Shown here: piece after piece, positions 23,501 to 33,400 of the stretch
Position numbering within the stretch: the first letter of the stretch is position 1
How the letters are laid out: every line of letters begins with the position of its first letter
NCBI GenBank assembly: GCA_934045075.1
Contig: OW203726.1
Span: forward strand, 7,524,860 to 7,588,859
Source: Yponomeuta sedellus
Lineage: Eukaryota; Arthropoda; Insecta; Lepidoptera; Yponomeutidae
Reading direction: 5' to 3'
DNA length: 64,000 nucleotides
The notes under the pieces: generated by a model
The model's input: the letters and a program-made list of their open reading frames with translations, nothing else
What the model was told of the DNA's origin: nothing
The model's database searches: none
Made by a program: the position numbers and the translations under genes

Positions 23501-24190
23501 CATAATGTTGAGAGATGCATCATCCTCACGGACTCTCTTAGTACCCTTTATGCGTTACAAGCAAACCCCTTCAAAAGTAAACAGAAATTCCCTGTAATAC
23601 TTCAAATTAGAGAAGCTTTGGCAAATTCAAATATAAATATTACCATTGCTTGGATTCCAGGACACTGTGGTATTGTTGGCAATGAAACCGCCGATACCCA
23701 TGCTAAAATTGCCACTCAAATTGGGGACACCCCTCATTATGAATTAGCTGCACATGACTTGGCCCCCTTGGCCGGCTCACGGATGAAGAAATCCTGGGAT
23801 AATGACTGGAAGTTCTCTCAAACCATTAAAGGCAAACATTTTGCCGAAATTCAGCCTGTCATCCCGTTGAAGCCATGGTTTTTTAGGTTTCGTGATTTGG
23901 ACAAACGAGTGACCTCAACCATTTGTCGTTTACGCTTAGGGCATGCCTGCACACCGGTCCACCTGGCTAAGATCCGAGTGAGAGACAACTCCCTTTGTGA
24001 GTGTGGTTTGGACGACGGTTCCGCAGAACACCTGCTTTTCAGTTGCCCCAATCTCCGGTTTTCTCTTATGGATGTCCTGCCTGATAACATTATCCGACCT
24101 ACTAATCTTAAGCTTATCCTCTCCCAGGCAAATACACCTCTTGTTTATATTATAGGTAAATTTCTTTCAGACAATAATATCAAACTTTAG
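20504..24190 (+). CDS. LINE ORF2: endonuclease, reverse transcriptase and RNase H
   Basis: An uninterrupted frame of 1228 codons. The APE endonuclease comes first (ILQWNCKSL, ISETW, LGDFNAHHMAWG, GSDHFPI). The RT follows (RPIALSSTLSKVLEHMV, QFGFRKGMSTLDS, VFLDITSAYDNV, GLPQGSVLSPLLFNFYTCDL, catalytic YADDLTLYL). RNase H comes next with all acidic residues (IFTDASK, GEAIAILEA, LTDSLSTL, IPGHCGIVGNETAD). A Cys/His C-terminal motif closes it (CECGLDDGSAEHLLFSC). It is intact, but the element lacks its 5' promoter and ORF1, so it could act only if transcribed from a host promoter. Confidence 0.9.
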   Translation: MAPLKILQWNCKSLRCKKYELISIVNEYSPVVIAISETWLVPETRFRVSGFSCLRDDRDDGYAGCALLVKRNLQFGIIPLPQHSLHMNLIACRVMNVSVLSVYIAHPHISLLPELFSIISNLPQPILILGDFNAHHMAWGCYSSDYFGVGLLDLCHDLNICLLNDGSPTRRVPPSQNPKTAVDLSLCSPSLSSTLTWEVLPSTYGSDHFPILIKFPERSVLTASQPPLLKYRLNKANWSGYTTTLDENIDSLSTDLHSNIQTSYSKFIGALNQAADFNFRLKNSKQHKPSPPWWDEDCTDAVKARKLAELKFNESMTMANYVNYKHIAARTRRTLSKKKRNGWTRFCEDLCPATPSAVVWRNVRRFRGSMNIDNLSSNDPSIWLDKFADKLAPPTAPSFDSLPSPPIYIPSSEELEPSFSMTELQSALDGLVDTSPGIDGIPYSFLVRANSKAKLYYLALVNRIYDLGSIPESWKTQVILPILKPGKSPIDPTARRPIALSSTLSKVLEHMVKNRLEWYLENKKILSESQFGFRKGMSTLDSLSILTTDIQIAFKRQQYLVAVFLDITSAYDNVQLPQLKQKLLHYNIPNKIIRYLCNLLMERSVIVRHPGSKAPARRIWKGLPQGSVLSPLLFNFYTCDLERTVNCFCNVLQYADDLTLYLAVNNIAEATSRLNLALSYLGLWLSNHGFSLSVAKSCAVVFTRRYRIPNLNIQIEGQSIPVEKKVKFLGVVLDSRLNGQAHCNYISQKCEQNINILRALSGVWWGSHPYCQKLLYNAIIRSHLDYGSFVLEPCSKAAADTINRSQYKGLRTVIGAMKSTPTNALQVECSDPPLHIRRQYLCDKFLLKISQNSSHPLWSKLQVLSDLSVPNSSLKGSCLLKSFKMITQIPYTIQKFNKCPLFDTSYNALQFSPPVVTSFGIDKNSIFAERQYRSIMERDWKDWLPIFTDASKLSEEGDVGAAVWVPRTKIVLSFRLPPLSSVFTGEAIAILEAIHYAENHNVERCIILTDSLSTLYALQANPFKSKQKFPVILQIREALANSNINITIAWIPGHCGIVGNETADTHAKIATQIGDTPHYELAAHDLAPLAGSRMKKSWDNDWKFSQTIKGKHFAEIQPVIPLKPWFFRFRDLDKRVTSTICRLRLGHACTPVHLAKIRVRDNSLCECGLDDGSAEHLLFSCPNLRFSLMDVLPDNIIRPTNLKLILSQANTPLVYIIGKFLSDNNIKL

Positions 24191-24468
24191 TTTTTTCAAA
24201 ATTTTACAAAAATAATAAGGGAAATTAAAAAAAAAAAAGACAAACAGTTCTTATTGACTCAAAATTCTGACCGAGCCTTGTTCGCTTGTGATTGGCTATA
24301 GTCTTGTCTAACACGTGATATTGGCGAAATTGTACTGGACAATCAGTGCACTGAGTCCATAAAACAGAATTGAATTGAATTGAATCTGTGATTTTGCGGC
24401 GCGGTGAATTTTCATTTCACGTGTTTCACTGAATTTTCATAGCATTAGTGTTAGTTGAACCTGTAAAA

Positions 24469-27400
24469 ATGTCGGTCCAAACCATGCTGTTAGATTTTTC
24501 TATCGACCCCGCACGTCTGGGCGATGAAAGTGGTCAAAAAGCGGTGTTCGGTCAAATTGAAACTGTGTTGAAAGATTACGTCTCAAACCTTATTTTAGCA
24601 GCTGATATTAAAATAGATGGGGGATCCCTGAAACTACTGACAGGGATGCGAGGTGCTACAGTGTCTATAAGGCTGTTTGACCGGGGCCTTGTTACTGTTA
24701 ATATAGAGTATTACAAGGAAGAAAATGAGGAACCATTGATCAACTTCAAGGTAAGAGTTGATGATTATACCGGCTAAAAATAATCATTCCTAAATACAGT
24801 ATCAGCCGTTGTGTGGGACCTTTGGTACGTTGTGCTCTCCAGCAACCCCATAGTCTATTTTCACAAACTTCAATTCATAAAATCGTTGTACATAATAAGT
24901 AGGTACTTAATTAGTACTTATCAGAAATAAATAGTGCTTTCATAGCATGCTAGTACATTTAAATTTAATTTGGGGTTGCTGGAGAGGTTCTCTGCAGCAA
25001 CCCCAATATTAAAATAATGGAATTTGGACAATTAAACCTACCTAATTGAAAGAACTATAGCTAAAAAAAAATGTACTGACATATTTAATAACAATATACA
25101 ATCTGGAAGTAAATTCTCTTATTTAAAAATGGAATAATAGGATAGTAATAGTATGGAGGTCAGGGTGTAGCAAAGGGTGTGAAAGGGAAAAAACAGAAAA
25201 ATTTCGCAAAAAAAATTGGCTCCCTGTAACCCATTCTTTTTATATTTTTAATCAAAGGGGGGCATAAAAATGAGCAACTTTTCCCCCTAAAAAATTATCT
25301 AAATTAAATATTTCAGATTTTACAGGCGATTTAAATTTTATATGGCTAAACAAGAAAAATTGACTTCAGAAAACAGGTCCCCGTAGCCCCTTCTTTTTAT
25401 ATTTTTAATCAAAGGAGGGCATCAAAATGAGCAACTTTTCCCCCTAAAAAAAATCTCTAAATTATATATTTCAGATTTTACAGGCGATTTAAGTTGCCGA
25501 ACTCTTTAAATTTCATTTTACGAAGAGCAAAAAACACGTCCGCACCTCGTGGCCGATCGCGCGGTGTAGCCGCGCGTCAGGATGCAGTAATCGTAAACTT
25601 TTTGTAAGAGTAAATGAAAGTTGATGTAAGGAAGTAGCATCGCAGCATTTTTTCCATATAGTTTCTTCGGATTTATATACGACTGCTCAAAGTTGAGTTA
25701 TTATTTCAGAGTTCTGTTTTTAATTTTCTTGGGTTCGGTTTAGTATTTTTAAGGGTTCTGTTTATTTGGGTTTTGTTACTTATCGTCTTTTTGGGGTGTA
25801 GGTTTTTAAGGGATTGTAGTTAAGTGAGGTTTTCACTTTCGTTTAGTATTTTTCAGGGTTCTGTTTTTTTGGGTTTCGTTCATTGTAGTCTTTACGGGGT
25901 CAAAGTTTTTAAGGGATTGTTATTTAGTGGGGTTTTCACATTTAGTATCTTTCAGAGTTTTTCTCATTTTCCGTATTTTGTAGTGGTTTTGTTAACTTTA
26001 ATACAATATGGACCCACTCCAATTTCTTCGGGCAGAGAACTACCGCCTGTGGGAATTTCCATTGTACGTTAGTACTGAGGACGAAGCTATAAATGCCGCG
26101 AAAAATTGGCTTTTAATACCATCACGACCACGTCGTGGAGCGTACGTCCACGGAGCGTAAAGATTCATATAAGCTTGGATACCGTTGGCGCTGCTGGCGG
26201 TGCAGTCGAGATCGGTCAGGGCTGCAGTCCACAAAATCACCCCTTAGCAATACTATGTTTGAGCGTAGCCAGGTGAGCATCATAAATTATCTGCGAATGA
26301 TAATTCATTTTTTGAGGCGCGACAAGGTGACGCAGGTGGCCAAAGACTGTAAAGTCACTAAAAAGACAGTAATTTAGGTTTTCCATTTCTTTAGAGAGGT
26401 GTGCGAGATAGCTGAGGTGCACGACAGGGAGGAGTTAGGCGGTCACGACGACATCGTGGAAGTGGACGAAACCCACTTGTATACAAGAAAATATCACAGA
26501 GGCCGTCTCCTTAGGAGACAAACCTGGTCTTTCGGCTGCATGAGCCGGAAGACAAAAAAAGTACACGTCGAGCTGATCCCGGACAAAACGCGTACTACTC
26601 TGGATCCAATAGTGGAGGAAAATGTTGCGCCCGCCACCTACATTATGTCCGATATGCACCGGGCCTACACCGGCATAAATATTCGCCTAGGGATGCGTGG
26701 CCATTCGACTGTCAACCACAGCCAAGAATTTGTGGCTGGTACTGTCGACATACAGGCTCACGCATCTCTAGGAATCCCACTGCAGGATGGCAGGGTAAGG
26801 GTAAAAGTGCACACCAATAATATTGAGAGACTTTGGTTAAAGCTTAAGCTTCATTGCCGCACCTGTCATAGTGACAGGCGCCTCAAGTGGTACATGGGTG
26901 AATTTATGTACCGGGAAAATATTTTAAAGCACCTGCCTAGCGACGCCGCCATGTTCCGGCGATTCTTAAGGGACTGTCAAAGGGTATACCCTGGGCTAGG
27001 CCGACGGGGTATTAAAGCCAATAACTGTCGTTGTCGAAGTTGCAACCGTCGGTAAAAAATTATACCAGGCCACTCAGAAAGTATTGCGAAAAAAAGTTAT
27101 TATGTATAAGACACTGTCCACTTGTAAGTAATTGTTTTGAAAACGTCGATAGCGTTTGAGAAGGCCGTGGAAGAGGTGTCTGCGGAGGACTGGAAATAAT
27201 GTTTTGAAAATTGGTTCAGACGCATGAAACTTTGTATAGAGGCAGATGGAGAGTTCTTTGAAAAGATTTAATAAAAATATTTTTTTCATAGAAGTTAGTT
27301 TTTTAGTTTCTCAAAACTTTCTGAGTGTCCCACGTAATGATGGATGAGTCATCAATCATCATATCACTGGGACTACAAAGCCAAACCGGGCAGTCCGCAG

Positions 27401-30400
27401 CGTATTACGTCAATCTCGACATGGACAGACAACTGCGCTAACCTAAATTGTAAGAGCCATACGCGCTGACAGCCGACTGAGATGCTGTATGGTTTCTGCC
27501 AGTCTTCATCTTAGACAAACTACCGCTGGTATATCTTCTGGGAAAACCGGTGCACCCAAAAGAGTAAATGCAGCTTTGTGCACATATAAAATTTAAATCG
27601 CCTGTAAAATCTGAAATATTTAATTTAGAGATTTTTTTTAGGGGGAAAAGTTGCTCATTTTGATGCCTTCCTTTGATTAAAAATATAAAAAAAAGGGGCT
27701 ACGGGGACCTGTTTTCTGAAGTCCATTTTTCTTCTAAGTGCTTAGCCATATAAAATTTAAATCGCCTGAAAAATCTCAAATATTTAATTTAGAGATTTTT
27801 TTTAGGGGAAAAGTTGCTCATTTTGATGCCCCCCTTTGATTAAAAATATAAAAAGAAGGGGTTACGGGGACCCTATTTTTTTTTTGCAAAATTTTTCTGT
27901 TTTTTCCCTTGCACACCCTTTGCTACACCATGACCAGCATGGATGATATCAGTTCGTTGCTGGTTTTGGTTGACTGTTGTCCGATTTGCCCTGTCAAAAA
28001 CGGCAATGAATTGCAAAACAACAACCACTGACATACCATTCTGTCACCATTCAAATAAGAGAATTCGGGCCCTGGTATCGAGCTATTAGTAATTAATAGG
28101 AGCTAATTCCCGCCGCATAGTACCTAAGAAATATCTTTGCTTACGTACCTACTATTCTTTATTTATTACAAAGCTGTTAGTGTTTGTACTGTCTGTACAT
28201 TTAATATTTTCTGATGGGATCGATTGTCATACCATACATGTTTTTGCATAGTATGAAATATTTTGGTATTTAATTGTTATACAAGGTGTTTACGAATAAG
28301 CTGAAAATGAAAGAATCGATTCTTCGAAATCACCAACATAGTAATTTAAAAATATAAAAAAAAATCCAGCTTGATTTTTTTTTTAATTTTTCATACAAAT
28401 TGGTAAAGTAACCCGGCAGATTTGTATGGAATAGCGAAAGATTTTTTTTAAGCTACATTTTTTATTACATTTTTAAATGACTATGTTGGTAATTTCAAAG
28501 AAACGGTTCTCTCATTTTCAGCTTATTCGTGAACACCTTGTATATTTGTTTGCATCAATGTAAACCACTCAATGAGCACTAACTCGATTCCAGATCGTAT
28601 ATTGTTATTAAATATGTCAGTACAATTTTTTTCAGCTATAGTTCTTTCAATTAGGTAGGTTTAATTGTCCAAATTCCATTATTTTAATATTGGGGTTGCT
28701 GCAGAGAACCTCTCCAGCAACCCCAAATTAAATTTAAATGTACTAGCATGCTATGAAAGCACTATTTATTTCTGATAAGTACTAATTAAGTACTTATTAT
28801 GTACAACGATTTTATGAATTCAAGTTTGTGAAAATAGACTATGGGGTTGCTCGAGAGCACAACGTCCTTTGGTCGGTGTAGTTTTTAACAGCAAGTACAA
28901 TAGAGGAAAGGATTATTTCTTTTACATTAAAAATATCCATACAAATCCGTAGAGTGAGTGCAACACTGACGGCGCTGCCTTGTCGCGGAAGATTACCTCT
29001 AAAATACCTTTTATACTGGATACATTGAGAAGGATATAGGTACTGTAAGGAGCAGACCAAAGGAATTAAAAAAAAACCTAGTTATGTACTCGAAAAATAA
29101 TTCTCATTAGTATTATCTCAGAAACAAACCTCCTGAAACTAAGTAAAATTCTGATGAATATCCTCGAATATTTTTTGGTAACCCTTTGTAAAGAGGAATC
29201 ACTTCTTATTTATCCGTATTGAGTTCTTTTATTTCTAAACTCTTTTTCTAAACGTATGTTCAAGTTGTTCATGTAAACATATTTCCAAAAACAAAAAAAT
29301 CATGTACAATTTCAATTTTTCCAACAGTTTAGGCTGTGCTTTTTGTCTATAAAAAGTTTTTAGAGTTTTGCTAATTAAGTTGGTTATTTCTAAAATGTGT
29401 AATTCCTGAAACATTTGCTAGCGTTTCTATGACCTAAAAATTTCCACCCAATCAATTGTGGGGCTGTGCTACAGTTATATGAGAGCACATGACCAATTCT
29501 CTCCCCGACCATAACAGTTGCTGTAACATGTCATAGAACAAGTTATAATACACATACTTTAATTCAAGAAACTTATCTCTTTTAAAAACCTATTTAGAGG
29601 CTAAAAATTCCACCCGTGCCGGGATTCGAACCCGCGACCTCTGGCTATCTGTGCCAGCGCTCTTCCAACTGAGCTAATGGGCGACTCACCGGCAGTGAAA
29701 TTTCAAACCTCTTTATAATACTCTCTGTATTATGGACAGGCAGCGATATCTGGCTGAAGTAATTTGTTTCACTTTTGTTTTTAAAATTGTCCTTAGCACG
29801 GGTTAGTGCATTAAAAAGAATATAAACCTATTTCTTGTCTGAAATTGCTTATTTGTTCTGCTCTGAAACTCAAATTGTACAGTTTTAAGCTGTTTGTGCA
29901 TTTAGATTTTTATATGTTTCATTCCATCTTGTAGCAGTGGTAGCAGAGCGGTTTAGATCATTCATTTGAGTCTACAGCTTATTTTCTCCAGCAACTTTCC
30001 GTCGTAAGGTTGTCTGGAAGAAATTGCTTTTAGCAATAAGGCCGCCAATTGTACTTTGTATCTTTACATGTTTTATAATAAGTGCTCTGGTGTACAATAA
30101 AGAATATTCTTATCTTATCTTATATTGGATGACTACTATTTATTTATGTAACTATTAATGGTTAAAGTTGCAGATAAACCTGACCAAAATATGTTTTGAT
30201 TTATTGTTTTGCTAGGCAAACAGCATAATTGCCTAATTTTCATTACAAATGAATAATTGGCATCTTTACATTGTACAGTGCAATCTCTCATCTTTATTAT
30301 GGGCATTGTCCATAAGAAATAAATTCTGTTTATTTTAGTTATTTGAAGAAAGTAAATTAAGAGCCTTGGCTAAATATTTCGATTTGAAAAAAGTCTACGA

Positions 30401-33400
30401 AACCGGAAGTACGTCATCGACTGCGATGGCTAAATATTTCCCAATGAAAAAAAAGAAGTAGTCTACGAAACCGGAAGTACGTCATGCGCGGAAGTACGTC
30501 ATTGACTGCAATACGATTCAAGAACTTTTTAAATAAACAAAACTTAAAAGACGGAGCCGCAAACATAAAGAGTTTTTTATACGGAATACCGAGACGTCAA
30601 TATCTTGTCATTTTTATTAAAAAAAAAAAAATCAGGTGCCGGCCGTGGTCATCCGATACCACGGAACCTGAAAAAGTGCAGAAACGTTGGAAAAGCGAGC
30701 ATAAATCCGTATAAAACAGTTTTAATTAAAAAATTTAAGCCATGCTTGTATTTATGATTTTTTGTGTGAAACAAAGATCAAATTAGCGACACTTATAACC
30801 AAAAGAAGTCAAGAAATCAAAAAAATTATAATTGTAGCATTATATTTACTGACCTTATATCCTTACAATGAAGTATCATTTGAAACTATTGTCAATATTT
30901 AGGACAATGCCCATATGGAAAACTTAACACGGGCAAAAATTTAATCCCATTCAACAAAAAAATATTAGAATACAGTAGTAACCACTTACATTTTCTTCAT
31001 ATTTAACTATGTAGTGCATATTTACTGTTATCAAATTGTGTGATTAGTAAAGGTTGAGCGTGTTACTTTGTGTTCTAGTGTTCTAAACAACTGGAAAGTT
31101 CGGTAAGAGACTCGATGGACTGTGAAAGAATAAAATTGTTGCCCACCATCAAACGGGGCTACAAATATGACGTGTACCTCACTAGCTCAGGTCAGCCACC
31201 ATAGCCCCGTTACATGATGTTGTACCCATTCTTTACTTTATTCTTTTCTATGTCACCTCTTTGTAAAATATTCTACTTCTTTCAGTTTTTACTTTTCTCT
31301 ATAAACTCTGCCTTCTTTCTTTCTTTCACTTTTCACTTATTCGGCAATAAGTATTTTTAACCCTTGCCTGTGATATTATTATATTAGCCATTAATGTTAA
31401 AATCTTCCAACTGCAGTTAAAAAGTTGTTATCAATAACTGTTTACTGTGACTATGAACCTTTTAATAATTAAAAGAAACCTGTATAGTAAGAACCTGGTT
31501 ATAATCATTCATTATCTATTAATAATAACTAAATTGTTTGCTGTGTGGTGTCGGCTTAAAAATTAGCATCAACCCAAATTCTTCCCGCGGGTGTCTTAAA
31601 AGGCGACTAAGGGACACAAACCGGAGGGTAGGCAGCAGCGCCCCCTGCAGTACAATTCCACCAATCTGCGATCCCCAAACCTCATCCCCAGCGTGGGGAT
31701 TTTGGGCTTTACCCCCTAATGATGGTATTAGACAGGGCGCGCTATGGGTATCTTTAGGGGAGGGCTATGTCCAACAGTGGACTACATAATATAGCCTGAA
31801 TAAAAAGGAATTGTTTATAAACACTATAAAATTAATATTGTCTTTCCTTAAATTATTCAGATATTTTCTTCAGCATAATTATGTTTGTAACATACTGATT
31901 AGGAATGTGTGGTTAATGGAGGTTATTGACCAATATGTAAATGACATGTAAAAAAAATATTTTTAACACAAAGTTTGCTAATCAATGTCACACATACCAT
32001 GGTTGTAGATGTGACAAAATGTAATATGTGGTTAAATTAAATAAGTTTTCACTCACTGCTAAAAATATATTTTTTTTTTATTTATATACCATTTGTTTAA
32101 GTATGAATTCATAATATTATCACTTTGTAATTGCACTAACTACTTGTTATAACATATTTTTAGGCACTTATGCTTACAATACTTTCCAACACTAGTACCG
32201 CCGCTGTTTATATTGAAACTCTATTCAAAACTTACCAGCTTTTCTTATAACGTTCATGTATAATATTTACCTATTGTTTGAGCATGTTTAAGGGGCATGT
32301 CCATTAATTAAGTGAGCTAAAATGGGGAGGAGAAGACTGCGGCAAAATGTCACCAAAATTTATTTAGGGGAAGTTAGTATAATCCGCGCTCGTTCAGAAT
32401 GGGTACCTAGACCCTTTTAGAAATGAGGCACACGCCCGCGCCTACTGCACGCAGTATAGCGTCAGCATACACACAGACTGAAAGACAGTGGTGAAGGCTT
32501 GCCCATCAGCACGCCACTGACCTTTTTTTGATATAATAAAAAAGCAGCCTATATATATACTCGTACGTCCCACTGTAAGCCCAGGCCTTCTCGCATAGAA
32601 AGTATAGGCTTTATCGCCACGCGGACCTTTTTTTTAAATTAGTATTTATTTTTGGTTTTGTTTTTTTGGCGGGCGTACTGTTTTTATAATAAGCTAGCTG
32701 GTGCCCGCGACCTCGTCTGCGCAGGATTAGTAAATACTGCGCCACGCCACACTAATATAAGCTACTCGATTTCGAGTAGCTTATATTAGCGTGGCGTAGG
32801 AAAGAACTAACACGATATTAAAATTATGACATAAACCATGTTTGAGTCTCAATTGAAAAATATCACACAATATCACAATGTAAATTGTAGCTTATGTGTT
32901 ATTCTGATGTATAAGCTATATTATAGTATATTTTCATTTAAATCCATTCAGTACTTTTTACGTGAAAAAGTAACAAAAGTCGCCCATTGGCTCAATTGGT
33001 AGAGCGCTGGTACGGATAGCCAGAGGTTGCGGGTTCGAATCCCGGCATGGGTGAAATTTTTAGCCTCTAAATAGGTTTTTAAATTTGTTCCTTAGCACGG
33101 GTTAGTGCATTAAAAATAAAAATAGTGTAAGTAACAAAAGTCCATCCATTACAAACTTTCGCGTTTTTAATATTAGTAGGAAGGATGTTTTTTTCTTCGT
33201 GTCAAAATTCAGGAAACGATAGAAGCGTTATTTGCGTTACATATAGAAGACGAGGAAAGGCCTGATGATTATTTTCATGGCGTCAATATGAGTAAACGGT
33301 TAAATTAGATTAGAGTAAATTGATTTCTATTAAATACTAGCTGTGCCCCGCGATGTCACCCGCGGTTTATCGATTTACCCATGGGAATAAGATATTTTCT

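Larger units (their letters stand above)
20333..24380 (+). mobile_element. 5'-truncated LINE (EN-RT-RNase H) inserted just upstream of Sms exon 1
   Basis: The element begins inside the 3' end of ORF1, contains an intact ORF2 of 1228 codons and a short 3' UTR, and ends in a short tandem repeat (ttgaattgaattgaa). A 12-bp direct repeat, tgaatctgtgat, at 20321-20332 and 24381-24392 bounds it, so both ends are defined. RNase H after the RT and the simple-repeat tail point to the I/LOA-like group of LINEs and away from Jockey. It has the same orientation as Sms and lies 89 bases upstream of its ATG. Confidence 0.88.
24827..28865 (+). mobile_element. Merlin-type DNA transposon in Sms intron 1
   Basis: A 4039-bp element flanked by the 8-bp direct repeat cctttggt (24819-24826 and 28866-28873). 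Its ends are long inverted repeats of at least 275 bp (24827-25105 against 28592-28865) that begin acgttgtgctctccagcaac. A second, inner pair of inverted arms (about 25154-25497 against 27588-27935) contains two tandem subunits of about 160 bp on each side. The centre carries a transposase of the ISXO2-like/IS1595-Merlin family. An 8-9 bp duplication is characteristic of Merlin. A mariner remnant (27065-27334) and a MITE (28280-28543) have inserted into it. Confidence 0.85.

Noticed and set aside
31538..31789. Plus-strand open frame of 83 codons
   Set aside because: It lies wholly within a dispersed repeat whose minus-strand copy recurs at 55562-55815; not a host gene.
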